Source: Cadophora sp. MPI-SDFR-AT-0126 (Eukaryota; Ascomycota; Leotiomycetes; Helotiales; Ploettnerulaceae). From it: a stretch of DNA of 64,000 nucleotides. This document shows positions 46,923-59,581 of the stretch, in pieces. The notes beneath the pieces were generated by a model that worked only from the letters and a program-made list of their open reading frames with translations, had not been told where the DNA came from and ran no database searches. Location: NCBI GenBank assembly GCA_020747065.1, contig JAGMVK010000028.1, positions 496,001 through 560,000 on the forward strand. Direction: 5' to 3'. A program made the translations under genes and the position numbers. The first letter of the stretch is position 1, and every line of letters starts with the position of its first letter.

Positions 46923-49035
46923 ATGGACACTGCCAGACGTTCCTCGAGAGCTGCTCGAGCCAGCCAACCTCTACAATCGACATCACAGCACTCTTCAACT
47001 TCGTCGAACTCATCTGGTCGCGCAGAGAGAGCTACTCGATCCCATAATAAAGCGGACTCACCGCGCAAATCTACGCCCTCGGGCTCGTTGTCGTCAGAAC
47101 CTCTGGACGACAATGTCAGGGTCACCGTCGAGGATTCTGTCCAAACACGTCGAAAGCGCGGTCGGGGTGACGAGCAGCCCAAGTCTACAAAAGCGCAAGC
47201 TTTACAACCCGAAGTCATAAATGGCGTGGAAGAGGTGGGAGAGGATGACGAAGCCGTTCGCTGTATTTGCGGCTTCGACGAATATCCTGGCCCGCCTCAA
47301 ATTGGCGACGAGGACAACAAAACTGGCATAAAGGAAGGCATAGAAGAACCCATAATTACGCCAGCAGATGTCACAGAGGACCTTGCAGGTTTCTTTTTAC
47401 AATGCGACATGTGCAAAGTCTGGCAACATGGCGGCTGCGTGGGTATTATGAACGAAGATACCAGTCCTGACGAATATTTTTGTGAAGAGTGTCGAAAGGA
47501 CCTACACAAAATATATACTGCGTCTAATGGGTAAGTGACAATCCAATTGTTGCGACCTCTCAATTCCTTCATCATCCATCCGAATTGTCCATCAGCCGCA
47601 GACGCGACAACGTGGCGCAGATCAGTCTCACAAGGCTGGCTCCTTCAGAAGACAGCAACGCCTACAATGATTTCTGCTTCATACATAAATTTCGAAAAGG
47701 TCGCTGACATGATGGAACGCAGGCAACGCTATTCGCATTATCTTCCTCTTTACCAAACCATATCCCGAACGACTTCTCGAGCAGCATCCTTCTCCAAGGA
47801 TGGCACACGATCCCCAAGGGGCAGCAAAAGTGGCCGACCATCCTCCAGTCTCCAAAGTAATGCGAAAAGGAGATCGACCATGAACAGCAGAGATGCTGCA
47901 TATGATGAAGCGGCGGAGTTACAACGGGCCATCGAGGCCAGCAAAGGAGAGAAGAGTGGTGAGAGTACCGATGGCGGAATGACGAGACGTGGAAAACGTG
48001 GACGGAGCGACAGTGAAGAGTGAGCCGTCTTATGCTTGATGATACGATGGCTTGATATTAACATGTTCAGGAAACCTGACGGGCCAAAACGGCAACGAAC
48101 AGCATCAGCCTCGCCTTCGCCGTCACCTAGTCGCGAGTTGCAAACAGTCGAATCGCAAGCTGATTCGGACGACGGTACAAATGGGAAACCAACCGGTGCA
48201 AAGAAGATCCGGGGCGCTGCAGCGCGCAATCACAAAGAGAAGGAATTGCGAGAGGAACGGGAGAGGTCCAGGCTGGAAGCAGCAAACAAGCGCAAAGGGC
48301 GCGCCGAGCGACGAAGAGTTGAAGGTCGGTTTGTCTGGTTGGATTCTGGTCCAAAATATACTGATGGTCAATGTAGACTCGGAGCCCTCAGAAGAACTTC
48401 CACCTCCAAACAAGAATTCTGTAGCTAAGAGTACAGAGGTCGCCGCACAACCCCCGGATCCACCACCATCATCTCAACCTGCCGCGCCCGATACACCTCC
48501 GCCAAATCCCCCTCCGGCATCTCATAAAAAGGGCGGCAGGCCGCCAAATGCTCGAAAGGGGAAGCTGGGCAAGAACCAGTACACGAAAGATCGAGACGTG
48601 GCAGAAACTGACGACCCTTCTCCAAACCGATCGCAATCTCGAGATGTATCTAGAGCAGATGAAAGTGGACATACAGCGCCCAGTAAGACTTCGAATCATG
48701 AAAGCAAAGTTGGAAAATCCAAGGGCTTCAGCAGTAAGGTTACCATGACAGATATGAAAAAGCGAGTGACGGCGATTCTTGCTTTCATCTCCCAGACGGA
48801 GTACGAACTGGGAGATTCGATATCGCCCACCACCGGTCATGCGACAGAAAAGATGATACGAGGCCTGGCAGATGGTCTACCAATGATTAAAGTCAATGGC
48901 GAAAACGGTAATAGTTCGAAAGACGGCGAAACTGGGGAGGAATCGTCCACACGGGATTTCAAGGACCTCTCCTGTAAGGAGATGATTGTGGAGTTGACGA
49001 AGCAGTTACTCAAATGGCAAGACGAGTTTACGTGA
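46923..49035 (+). CDS. CTI6: PHD-finger protein Cti6, Rpd3L histone deacetylase subunit
   Basis: Four exons (46923-47530, 47723-48019, 48071-48324, 48377-49035) sum to 605 residues. Cti6 is the PHD subunit of the Rpd3L histone deacetylase complex and reads methylated H3K4. The PHD finger spans about residues 113-195 with the C4HC3 ligands: RCICGFDEYPGPP, then FFLQCDMCKVWQHGGCVGIM, then YFCEECRKDLHKI. The segment QRYSHYLPLYQ right after the first splice is a Cti6-specific extension, which supports that junction. The long downstream part is basic, Ser/Pro-rich and disordered (KKIRGAAARNHKEKELREERERS, Pro-rich PPPNPPPASH). It ends with a helical C-terminus (FISQTEYELGDS... LTKQLLKWQDEFT) that resembles a protein-binding tail. 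Nuclear. Confidence 0.92.
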
Positions 49036-49327
49036 TGAATTTGGTGGTCAATAGGAGGGATTATAGGCATGAGGAGTTGGTTCATATGGGAAAACGGTGG
49101 ATAGGCGTTCGGGACAAACATTGGGACATGATACCCCTCCTATCTCTTGATGGCAGGTATCCCTAGACGGTAACTAGGACCAAGTACTACCCGGTACTGT
49201 GTGTAAAATACATGACACTGCGTCAAAGCAACTTTAAGTCACTCTCCAGCCACCAGTCTTGTGATGTGAGTGTCTTGATCACTTCGCATCTTATTTATCT
49301 GTACACCTTATTAAACAACGAGCCACA

Positions 49328-50878
49328 CTAGGAACCGCCTCCCATGAACTCCCTGACTGCATTATCAATATGTTCCTTGAAGAACCTCGGCCCCTCGCCA
49401 AAACAAACCGCCTCCTTGATCAGCTTCTCGGCTAACGGTCCTGAATCAAAAACAAAGTCAGGGTGTCTCGGCACTTGCCCCTGAAATCCCACGTCTTCAA
49501 ATAACCAATTCACATCCACACCCAGCTGCTGATGTTGAGCATCCCAAGGATACAATGCCTCCAATGTACTTCCGTTTCCAGGTAACATTGCAGGCATTGT
49601 CTCAACCACAAGATTCCCAAAACTTGAAGAATTCACACCGGCCCATCGGTCCGCGGAAACACTGGCCGTGGCATACGAACATCTCAGGCCCCATCTACTC
49701 AGCAGATATTGCTGCGTATTCCATGGATCCAGCCACTCGGACATCGAGCCAATCTCATAGTTGACTTCACTGTGTATTTTTGCTCTCAGTGGCGCTGACA
49801 TTACGGGATGCGACGGGCCGAATAGCACCACGCTGCTATTGGTATCAATATCAACGCCGGTATCAATCTCAGCAGCAGATTTAGGAATCTGGTTTGGATT
49901 CGTTTCCATCTGTGCTTCTGGGTTGGAATTGGGATCTGAGATACTCATTCTCGCTAATTGATCTCCAGCGAGAGACAGAAAGGTATCAGGCGTTTCGTAC
50001 TTGAACCTGAATCGCGCGATGCTGGGGATAAAGCCGGGTATGGAGAGCTCCCCGCGAAGGATGCGTAACATGAGAGAGAGGGTATCAGTGTAGAGGCGGA
50101 GGGCGAAGGAGGAGTACCCCGAGATGGTGTAGTGTGTCCAGAGGTTGTTGAGAGCAGCATTTCGAGTAGGTGAAGTGCTGAGAAGTCCGTACCCTAGTCG
50201 TGGACTGAAGCGGCCAGCGCTTGGTTGAACTTGTGGGGGTATGCTCATGTAAGAGGGATGGGTCGAAGTGACTGATGGAAATAGGGAGCTTATTTTGAAA
50301 GTTGTTTGGACGTTCAAGTCCGAGAACATAGGAGGGTGTGTTATTGATGATGACGACGGTTCGGTAATCAGTCCCTGCAGATTTCCGGATCTAGCTCTTG
50401 GTCCAGCATCATCGAAGATACTTCCCCATTCGGCTCTCAATTTCTCGGACATCTCTTCATCTTCTACCTCTTCCTCACCAGCAACCTTCTCAGCAACCCT
50501 CGCAATACTCAAGAATCTCTCCGTCGTCCCTTTCAATTCATTCAGCCGCTGGCTCCTCCCACTGCTCTCACTGCTCCCCGAAACTTCCTCAGCACTCACA
50601 ACCCTTTCCCCATATTTCAGAAACTCACCACTCATCTCTTCGATGGCGTTTTCAAGTGATGAGATCCGCTTCCGGAGATTGTCTGTTTTGGCTTGTTTAC
50701 GGTGCATGTAAGTGCGTTGAGCGACGCGCCCCTTGGCACGTTTCTTGGGTTCATATCAGTCATAAGGCCTTTAGTCTGAAATATTTTCGTTGCTTACGAC
50801 TTCTTGGGGGTCATCTTCTGATGCTTTTCGTGGACGGCCTCGTGAACGTCCGGATCTTGATGGGAGTTCTTGATCCAT
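49328..50878 (-). CDS. bZIP transcription factor with DUF3425-type C-terminus
   Basis: Two exons (50878-50798 and 50743-49328), 498 residues. The splice joins MDQELPSRSGRSRGRPRKAS to KKRAKGRVAQRTYMHRKQAK, giving a basic region (AQRTYMHRK resembles fungal AQR.YR.RK) followed by a short leucine/isoleucine zipper (DNLRKRISSLENAIEEM). The C-terminal half, with LYTDTLSLMLRILRGELSIP, then MSEWLDPWNTQQYLLSRWGL, then EHIDNAVREFMG, matches the DUF3425 region found in fungal bZIP regulators. Its function is not defined. The target genes are unknown. It lies 459 bp from the 3' end of a pectinase gene on the same strand; a regulatory link is only a suggestion. Confidence 0.88.
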
Positions 50879-51337
50879 TAGCTCGGATCTAGTTTTCTAT
50901 TAAGTTGCGTTTACTTCGACCGTAGATGAGGATTTGCGTCCTAGATATGGATGGCAGCTGTGGAGCAGGTTCTTCAATCTTATGCTTAGGTCTGTTAACT
51001 TGTTTTGGGTCTACCGCTCAATTGTTAAGCGAGTGCTTCTCCTCATGCAGGGCGATTACTGATCATTGCTTGTGTAATGTCGCTGACCAATCTTCGCCTT
51101 GATACCAAGTATGGCTTGGAGGATCGACAACAAGGCATGACAGGAGCTCCCGTGAGGAATCCTATCTCAAAGCTCTGCGAGTAAGGGCTGAGGGGGGTTC
51201 AGGGGTCGAGCTCTGCACCCAGTCGTTCAATACCTATGGAACAGCGAACATGTACTGAGAAACTGCATAGAGCAAATTAAACGAGTAAAATCTCTCGTCA
51301 TTTGTAGATTTGCTATCAAACCAATACTTTCCATTTT
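50879..51337. other. Intergenic, 459 bp
   Basis: bZIP promoter and GH28 3' flank. Nothing else seen. Confidence 0.5.
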
Positions 51338-52936
51338 CTATGCAGGATTGTACCCTTTACTCTCTTCCGTACAGTTTAAACCACCTAACAGCGACTGGTC
51401 CAAGTTCCGACATGTTACCAGATTTGCACCACTGTTTACATAAATGTCAGCATGAAGTCACCATTCCCTTTCAAAGAGGGGTAGAATAGCGAGCAAAAAG
51501 TAGAATATGAGCATTTTCTGGGCGAAATACCTGATAGTCCTAATGTCAACATTCTCGGCTACGATATTTGAGCATGTTTCATTGCTTGAACAGACAAGAT
51601 GAGCCACGATGGGGGCAAAAACTCTGTTCGTCCGGCCTCTGATATTTCTGAATGTAACGTCCTGAATGTTCAATTTGGACTGTCATCGTTAGTTCGGCAT
51701 TTCAAACAGACAATAAGTCAGACAGGTGACTCACCGGATGCTCAAAACAGAGCGTCTCATTGTCCTGTCCATAGCACTGAGTAATGGTGAGGCCGTAGTC
51801 GACATTATCAAGCCACATCCCATCATACGTCACATTGCGGACGAGACCACGTCCACCGCCTCCGCTGAGAGCAGCGGATTTCTCGGAATAGGAATCGGGC
51901 CAGACTTTGATGCGAGCTCCCTCTGAAGAGTTGTACATGTTGACGTTTGTTACGAGGATGTTCTCAACGTAGCTGCCCAAACAGCACTTAGCGATGTTCT
52001 TGTGGATACGATGAAAGTTGTAGGTACTGCGAACTTACTCAACTCTTGCAGGGTACTGACCCAGACTTCCGACAGAGATACCATGAGTGCCGTTGCAGCT
52101 CAAATTACGGACGATAATATTGGTGCTGTTGGGCTTGAAGCTAACACAATCTAGTAATTCTCAGTTAGTCATGTCTCGTGCTATTTCCAGGACATGGTCG
52201 TACCGTCGCCGTTGGTGATCGTGGAATTCTGAATGATGATACCAGTTGAACGATACGTATCCCATCCATCAGTATTCTTCTCGAAATTCTGGTTGTTGGA
52301 AACCGAGTATAGACGCATGTCAGTATACACAACATCGCTTGAGTTTGCGATTATGTTGTGCCAGAACGGCGATGCAGTGAGACTCAGGTCGGAGATAGAG
52401 CCACCCTCCAGACCTACAGTCGCAAATAGGATGGGTCGATTGGTGCTCTTCTTCGCAGCGAAGGCGTTCCACCAAGTTTGACCATTGCCGTGAATAGTCC
52501 CACCGCCGTAGACATTGACGTCCTTTCCACCGAGGAGGAAGTAACTAGTAGCGTTCTGGAAAACAAGTCGGAACGAGTTTTCCTGCCAATAGTTCGTGTC
52601 GTTCGTGAATGAAATGCTGCCCTGGATATCTAAATCGACAGCCGAGAGATATGTGAGATTGAGAGGCGTTCCAATAACATAGGATGACTTCTCGAGAAAG
52701 ATGACATGGCCGCCATTATTGCACTCCTTGATGGCTTCGAGGATATAATCCGAATCGTCTGAAACCAAATCGTTGTGACTGTTCACAAGACAGGTTTTGT
52801 TCCTTGCTGGGGAATTCTGTGCCGTGATAGGACGAGGTGATCTAAGGTTTCTGAAGACAGGGATTTGAGAAATGCTGGATGCGAGGGTACACAGCGGGGC
52901 TGCTACTGACAGCAGGAGAAAACTTGATGAAACCAT
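51338..52936 (-). CDS. GH28 exo-polygalacturonase-type pectinase, secreted
   Basis: Five exons (52936-52204, 52150-52039, 51972-51735, 51679-51531, 51431-51338) sum to 441 residues. Glycoside hydrolase family 28; it cleaves alpha-1,4-galacturonan in pectin, extracellularly. The signal peptide is [20 protein letters not shown]. The four GH28 catalytic motifs are all present after splicing: [10 protein letters not shown] (NTD), NGDDCVSF (DD), [10 protein letters not shown] (G-H-G region) and GARIKVW (RIK). The first splice is needed to complete the DD motif (GDG|DCVSF becomes GDDCVSF). [10 protein letters not shown] and SVGSLGQYP are typical of exo-acting enzymes (PgaX-like), more than endo-PGs or rhamnogalacturonases. 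Several N-glycosylation sites are visible (NLT, NDT, NAT, NSS). A carbon-source and pectin-induced promoter would be expected. Confidence 0.93.
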
Positions 52937-53954
52937 TTTGAATACTGACGATACGTGACAAGTAATGTCTATTGAAACAACATACCTCTTTATATACTTC
53001 CCCTTCTGAGTGGATCTCCGGCTCCCGATACGGATTTCGGGAATGTGCCATTCAATTAACGCATCCTCATCTCGGGACATCAGGAGCGACAGAGCACCGT
53101 CCTGTTGGGTCCGATTCTCTGCCTTGAGCCTCACAGGATTGCGAGCCAACACTTACCACTGGTAACGGTCGGAAAAACTATGAAGCACCAAAGAGTAAGA
53201 GTGGGGGATCAAACAGCAAAGTCCAAGCAGGAAAGTTCGGATAACATGCGGGGTCCCGGGGGTAAACATGGGGTTCGAAAATGGAAAAGTAGTAAGTGGA
53301 CCGGAAAAGAGAGTTCGAGGAACTAACTAGATATCAAGACTTCAGATGAGGTTGTAAATTTTCCGTTGCCTCATGATTGGTCCTATTGCACGTAAAGTAC
53401 ATCCACTGTTGAATACCAAGACGGCAAAATACGATTGTTGGGGAAGTGGTATCGAGAAGGTAGAGCTTGGCGCACGAGTCATGACCGTACGTGGGGAGTG
53501 CCGTGATATCGGGTCTGAAGGTGAGTAATCATCTAAGTTGTTGAAGTCTAATGGATGATCTTTTGTAGTTCTCTACAATCGCAAGAGAAAGGCGGATTGA
53601 CGATGACTTCAGCAGCACCGACCAGCTAAGGTCGGAATTTTTGTCGAGGTCCAAATGGAATGGTGAAGCAGCCAAATAGATGCCATTTGTCACTAACGGG
53701 CTGATCAGATATATTTCCAAGGAACGGACGTCTCGCATTTCGGGGTCTCAGCCAGGAAGCTTTCCCCTTGGCCAGAGGGAAACTCGATGGTTCATATCAC
53801 GTTTTCGACTTCGAATGACTTCTCAACTTAGACAAGAAAGCTTAGTAAGCTGCTTTCATCACTTCTCAATCGATTTCGTCTACCTAGCACAGCAAAATCT
53901 CTACATCCTTAATACTCATAGGCACGATCTTGTGAGATGTCTGTCCAGCTTACT
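52937..53954. other. Intergenic, about 1 kb
   Basis: GH28 promoter region and 3' flank of the SDR gene. Short open frames are unsupported. Confidence 0.45.
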
Positions 53955-54958
53955 TCAGGGCCATCCCAGAAGCCCGAAGGTGAACTTGTCAGTACCTTCA
54001 ATCTCCTTCGACATCTCCTTGAGATCATCAACATCCCAATGAGCCCACACAAACTTCCCATTGAGGAACCTTGCTTCTGGGCTTACGGTCCAAACGATGA
54101 AGTTCGTCGGCAGCTCCACTAAGTCAAAAGTCAGCATTATGCAATGTTAAGTCTGGTTGATATCTGACTTACTGGAGTCAAAAGGAAGCTCGACACCAGA
54201 ATCGGAGGTTTTGTCGTTCACTGGCAGGCCCGATATCAGTAAAAGTCCAAGCCAGTCCGAATTGGACAGTAGGATTGATTTTAGTGTATGTCATTGGTGT
54301 ACTTACTAGCTGTCATGATCACCCCAGGATGGACATTCAAGACGAAGAACTGAGGATACTCGTGGTAAACATATTCGAAGAACTTGGCCGCTGCTAACTT
54401 CGATGTGTGATAGCCAGAGTACCCCGGGAGGTACTTCAGATGCGTAACTCCAGTGCTGACGTTGATGATAGCAGCTCCTTCTGCAGCGGCAGGGACGAAA
54501 GCAGTCACAACGTTGAAATTTCCCTTCACATTGACCTCAAACCCATTATACCAATCATTCAAGTCAGCTTGGCCGATAGGATTAAGGGTTGGTAGGAAAC
54601 CGGCATTAGCAACTAGGACGTCAACTGGCCCGACCGCAGCTTTGATGGAGTCAAACGCAGCAATAAGTGCAGCCTTGTTGACGATATCTGCCACATAGGT
54701 GTAGATCTTCGTCTTGGGATATTCTTTTTCGAGCTGTGTCTTGGTATCGATGAGAGTCTTCTCTGTTCGGCCAAGGAGAGAGATGGTCGAAGATCCAGAC
54801 TGTGCAAAGGAGCGGGCAAGGCCGACTCCGATCCCTGTGCCACCACCGGTGATAACGATGTTCTTACCGGCCGTGGAAAGATGTGGAGATGTTGGGTCTA
54901 TGGCAGGGTAAGTGTCGCGATGATAGTTCTTGACGGGCGATGGGAACTCCATTGCCAA
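53955..54958 (-). CDS. Short-chain dehydrogenase/reductase, divergent from MFS
   Basis: Three exons (54958-54307, 54220-54173, 54118-53955) sum to 287 residues. The Rossmann motif is VITGGGTGIGVGLARSFA. LVANAGFLP is the NAG block, INVSTGV holds the Ser, and YHTSKLAAAKF is the Tyr-x3-Lys catalytic motif. After LNVHPGVIMTA the two short terminal exons add NDKTSDSGVELPFDS, then MELPTNFIVWTVSPEARFLN and GKFVWAHWDVDDL. This WDV(D/E)-type ending is typical of a fungal family of SDRs often found near secondary-metabolite or transporter genes. Substrate unknown; cytosolic. It shares a 660-bp divergent promoter with the MFS gene. Confidence 0.88.
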
Positions 54959-55618
54959 TGCTCTGTCTTATGTGGATAGGAGGGTGTCGAAAAGTATGTA
55001 AGGACAAAGTGATAGAAGTTTGATGGAGTTTGGGATAACAGAACTCTCAACACGCAAGTTGTACCGCTGTTATATATCCAGATATACTGTGCTGGTTGGT
55101 CATCTTTCTTATCCTGGTCTCTAGCCACAATTGGTGGGATCATTGCAGCCGAGAACAAATCGCAGCCATTGCAGCACCTCTGCTTATTCAGAGTGGCATT
55201 GGTAATACAGGACGAATGAAATATGATAGTACCGGTGGCTTGAAAAGTCTTGCTGTAGACAATTTGCAAGCCTCTGTTTGCTCTTTCGGGAAATTCAGAA
55301 ATGGCTGCGAATGCATGGCTTTCTTTAGTGGCTCGCTTGGCGTGACATGGGTTAGCGGGATGTTTATTGATGCCTCCGAATACCCCTGATACTTCACGAT
55401 GGCAATATCTCAATGGATCGCAATGCGAGCTGCTTATCAATGAAATGCTTCTGTGGCTTTCTGGGTGTCCTTTGTCATCTTAATTGCGATTCTCCGAGAC
55501 TTGGATTGTCTTGGCAGGGATAAACAACATATATGAGATCGCCATGGAGGGCTTCCAACAATCACCACTGAGATTCTCCTATCTTTAGCAGGTGATCCTC
55601 TATCAGATACCATCCAGT
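54959..55618. promoter_or_regulatory. Divergent promoter region SDR / MFS
   Basis: 660 bp between two divergent starts; may allow co-regulation. No specific factor site can be named. Confidence 0.5.
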
Positions 55619-57907
55619 ATGAAGGATATCATCCGAGACTCGACGATCGGTCAGATCGTTCGTCTTCTGACCAGCAACCGAACCTTTCTCTATCCCGAAG
55701 AAGAGCCCAGTTTCAAATGCCCCAGAGGCTATAATGACAACACGGCGCTCCCCGAAGCTGTTATCAGAGAGAGAACTCGTTCTTTCTTCTCGACGGCTAG
55801 CAATCCCCACAGCTTTTACGTCGACAATGGGGAGGCATTCACTACCCCAGAATCGAAGACAGAAGATGGATCTGCGCAAGAGAATATAGACAACGGCGAT
55901 GCTACAGATCTCGAGCGAGCCAACACGGCGAAGCTCGTACGGACAAGAAGCCGGCCTATCTTACCATCTAAGTCAGTGGACGGCACAATCTTGGTGGATT
56001 GGTATATGACAGGCAAGTAATTTGTTGTTTGCACCTCCCTACCGGTTTTGCTAACAGACTTTAGATGATCCTGAGTACCCTCAGAACTGGAGCACCGGAA
56101 AAAAGCTTTACGTTTCCTTTCAGATTTGGTATTTCTCATTTCTTGATGTTTTGAGGGCGGAGCTAAAAGCGGTAGCATTTATTCATTCGCTGTCTATGTT
56201 GGCTCGTCCATCTACTCCCCTGCTCTAGGAGGTGTAATGGATGATTTCAAAGTCAGTGCTGTTACTGGTCTTCTCGGACTGGCATTGTATGTTCTTGCGT
56301 GTAAGTTGCTAATTTCTCTCCAACGGATCTCAAGTAACAGATTCGTAGATGGCATCGGCCCAATGCTCTTTGCTCCTCTAAGCGAGTGAGTCTTCTTATT
56401 CCATACCCCTAACATGTATTGATTTTCGCTAGGATACCTGCTATTGGCAGAACGCCTATATACGTGTGGACATTTGTTCTCTTCGTCATCCTGCAGGTCC
56501 CAACCGGCCTGGTTGATAATTTCGCCGGTCTCTTGGTGCTTCGATTTTTGGCAGGGTTCTTTGGTAAGATAAAAGATTTATAAGGTCATCAACTTGGATG
56601 AAAAGCTCATATTTGTTTGTCAATAGGCTCTCCATGTCTGGCTACTGGAGCTGCTACGTTTCAAGATATGGTAAATTTCATATACACCAGTTCTCAACAA
56701 GTACTGAATGAGAACAGTACGCCATGACCAAGATGCCACACCTCTTAGCTTTCTGGGCAGGCGCAGGTAAGTCGAATTTCAGTCTCCAAGTAGTATGTAC
56801 CGACATTTTGCAGTGACACTAGGTCCCGCCCTCGCACCCATCGTCGCCGGTTTCAGCATATCAGCCAAAGACTGGCACTGGTTCGGTAAATTAAAGTCTC
56901 CTCGAAAACTTCTACCCAGACTCTGATATATATAGCCTGGGAAGAACTCTGGCTCTCCGGACCTATCTGTCTCATGATGTTCATCTCCCTTCCCGAAACC
57001 TCGGCATCAAACATCCTCCTTCGACGCGCTCGCCGGCTTCGCAAACTCACCAACAGACCCAACCTACGATCACAATCAGAGATCGACCAGGCAGACATGA
57101 CAGCTGGTGATGTGGCATATGATGCGCTTATCAAGCCGTGGCAGATTAATTTGCTCGATCCCGCTGTGGTACACTCTCCCCTTTTCGCTCGCCTAGTTTA
57201 TTTGCTAATTCTCGCTTCAGGCTTTCACAACCGTATACACTGCACTCGTGTATGGTATCTTCTACTCCTTCTTCGAATCCTTCCCCTTGGTATTTCCAGT
57301 CATATATGGTTTCAATCTCGGGGAATCTCAACTACCATTCTTGGCTGTTGTTGTCTCACTGTTGTTTTGCATACCGCCGTATTGCTATTACTATTACTAC
57401 ATCGTTGAACCTCGAGTCAAGATTAGTGGTTTTGGTCCACCTGAAGAGCGATTGATTCCTGGTCTCATAGCTACGTTCTTTGTCCCTGCCGGCCTGTTCC
57501 TGTTCGGTAAGTCCTCAGAGCGACTCCCGACATTCCTTGTTTATGTATATACTGACGACCTCTCCATGCTAGCGTGGACATCCAGCCACTCAATTCACTG
57601 GATGGCACCGACGATAGGCGTCTTCCTAGTAATGATAGGCTGCTATACGATCATGCAAGCTATTTTTCTTTACCTACCTTTCACGTATCCTCAATACGCT
57701 GCATCGTTGTTCGCGGCCAACGACTTTGCACGATCTGCATTCGCGGCTGGGGCGACAGAGTTCTCTGGACCGATGTTTCATAATCTTGGTGTTGCGAAGG
57801 GTTGTAGTTTACTGGGAGGGTTGACCGTGGGGTGCACGGTATTGTTCTATTGCTTGTTTTTCTTTGGGGCGAATTTGAGGAAGAGGAGTAGGTTTGCTGT
57901 CAAGTGA
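55619..57907 (+). CDS. MFS drug/H+ antiporter-type transporter
   Basis: Eleven exons (55619-56012, 56065-56128, 56170-56300, 56349-56385, 56433-56563, 56627-56670, 56718-56766, 56814-56885, 56936-57168, 57221-57506, 57573-57907) sum to 591 residues. The first intron is GC-AG: only cutting before GCAAGT at 56013 keeps the frame, giving WYMTDDPEYPQNWS. That DDPE.PQNWS block before the first helix is characteristic of fungal DHA1 (Flr1/Tpo-like) exporters. Others are SIYSPALGGVMDDF, YGIGPMLFAPLSEIPAIGRT, GSPCLATGAATFQDM and the central GPALAPIVAGF. Twelve helices are expected, with a long cytosolic N-terminus (about 130 residues) and a central loop (RRARRLRKLTNRPNLRSQSE). Plasma membrane; the substrate is unknown but drugs, polyamines or secondary metabolites are typical. 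Confidence 0.9.
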
Positions 57908-58196
57908 TGAGGAACGGTCTTGTAACGTCCGACGGGTTTGGAGGCGATTATTATGAGAGGTTGGCCATATGGGGATTAGTAAGGCACTCAGAGTAAACCG
58001 AAGAGGTTTGAAGTCGGATAGTGGTAATAGATCTTGCTGACTTGCATTGCTTGACTTTGTCTACCCCAAGATGCGCAATGCGCAATGCGCCATGCCCATT
58101 GGGCTTGCGTCGTGATGCTATGGAAACCTTATCCCATGTAACAATCTCGCATGGCTCAATCTGTGACAACCTCGCGGATGCGCTGTATTTACAAAG

Positions 58197-59581
58197 TTAC
58201 TGCGCGAAGCTACTGTACTCTTTGTTGAATGTCTGGAAATATTAGCGAAGTCTACGTCAGTACCGTACACTGTAACTTACCCTTCCGATCACCATCTTTC
58301 TGATCTCAGTGGTTCCTGCACCTATCTCATACAATTTGGCACTTGCAAAGTCAGTATTGATCATCCGAGTCCAGGATGACGAACTTACTCTCTTAATAAT
58401 CTCGAAGCTGGCATCTCCTCAACATAACCCATGCCGCCCAGTAATTGAATACAATCAAGCGTGCACTCCGTCGCTCTCTCTGCAGCGTACATAATTGCTC
58501 CTGCACAATCTTGAGTTCGGATCTGACCAATTTCGTCAACCTTCCTAGCCGTATCGTACGTGTAAGCTCGAGAAGCTTGAAGCTTCGTATACATGTCCGC
58601 AAGCTTGCCTTGGACAAGCTGGTTATGTGCAACGGGAGCACCGAATTGCTTTCTCTGATGCGTGAAAGGGAGTGTAACATCCATGGCGGCCTGCATGATA
58701 CCCAGCGGTCCAGCACTAAGAACGAGACGTTCCAAATCTAGACCCTCCATTAGGACTTTGACTCCGCGGTTGACTTCGCCGAGAACATTCTCCTTAGGCA
58801 CAAAGACGTTTTCGAATACTAGTTCTCCCGTATTGCTTCCACGCATGCCCATCTTATCTAATTTGCGGGCACAGCTGAAACCCTTGAAGTCTTTCTGGAC
58901 AATGAATGCCGTAATACCCTTCGATGCCTTTTCTGGTTCAGTCTTTGCGTATACCACAATAACATCTGCGTCTGGTCCGTTGGTGATCCACATCTTAGTT
59001 CCGTTAAGAACATATCCACCATCAACAGCCTTCGCTGTCGTCCGCATGCTCACAACATCGCTTCCTGCCCCACTTTCCGACATTGCCAAAGCACCAACAC
59101 TCGTCCCAGCGATCAAGCCTGGCAGGAATTTCTTCTTTTGTTCGGGATTTCCGTTCAGTTGGAGCTGGTTTACACAGAGTTGAGAATGTGCTGCATAACT
59201 CAACCCAATTGAACCCGAGGCCCTTGATATTTCCTCCATAACTACACAATGTGCCTGATATCCCATAGATAGACCTCCCACATCCTCATCCGCAGTTATT
59301 CCCAGGAACCCCGCATCTCCAAGCTTCTGCCACATTTCGTTTGGGAAGGCATTGGTTTTATCTGTCTTAGACGCCACCTCCTCCGATATCTCTCGTCTTG
59401 TGAATTCCTGGACTCGTTCCCGAAGCTCGTCTAGGTCTGCAGAGGATGGTGGTTCAAAGCCCTTGGGGTGTTTGGAGGAAGCATTCCGATGCTGGATTGC
59501 TGATATTGGGATTTGAGGCTTTGCTCGAAGCTGTAACATTGGGCGCGATGCCAATGATCGAATACATCTCGCTGTCGCCAT
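58197..59581 (-). CDS. ivdA: Isovaleryl-CoA dehydrogenase, mitochondrial
   Basis: Three exons (59581-58389, 58341-58281, 58232-58197) give 429 residues, the usual family length. FAD-dependent conversion of isovaleryl-CoA to 3-methylcrotonyl-CoA in leucine breakdown. The mitochondrial presequence is MATARCIRSLASRPMLQLRA. The acyl-CoA dehydrogenase fold is seen in GFLGITADEDVGGLSMGYQA, YAAHSQLCVNQL, GALAMSESGAGSDVVSMRTT, MWITNGPDADV, FSCARKLDKMGMRGSNTGEL, ECTLDCIQLLGGMGYVEE and, after the splice, LLRDAKLYEIGAGTTEIRKM. LDLERLVLSAGPLGIMQ is the segment where IVD carries its catalytic base (in the E-R pair). The upstream open frame (MAQRLKKQQ...) is leader; the targeting signal starts at 59581. 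The two small terminal exons complete the enzyme (VIGRTFNKEYSSFAQ). Confidence 0.95.
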
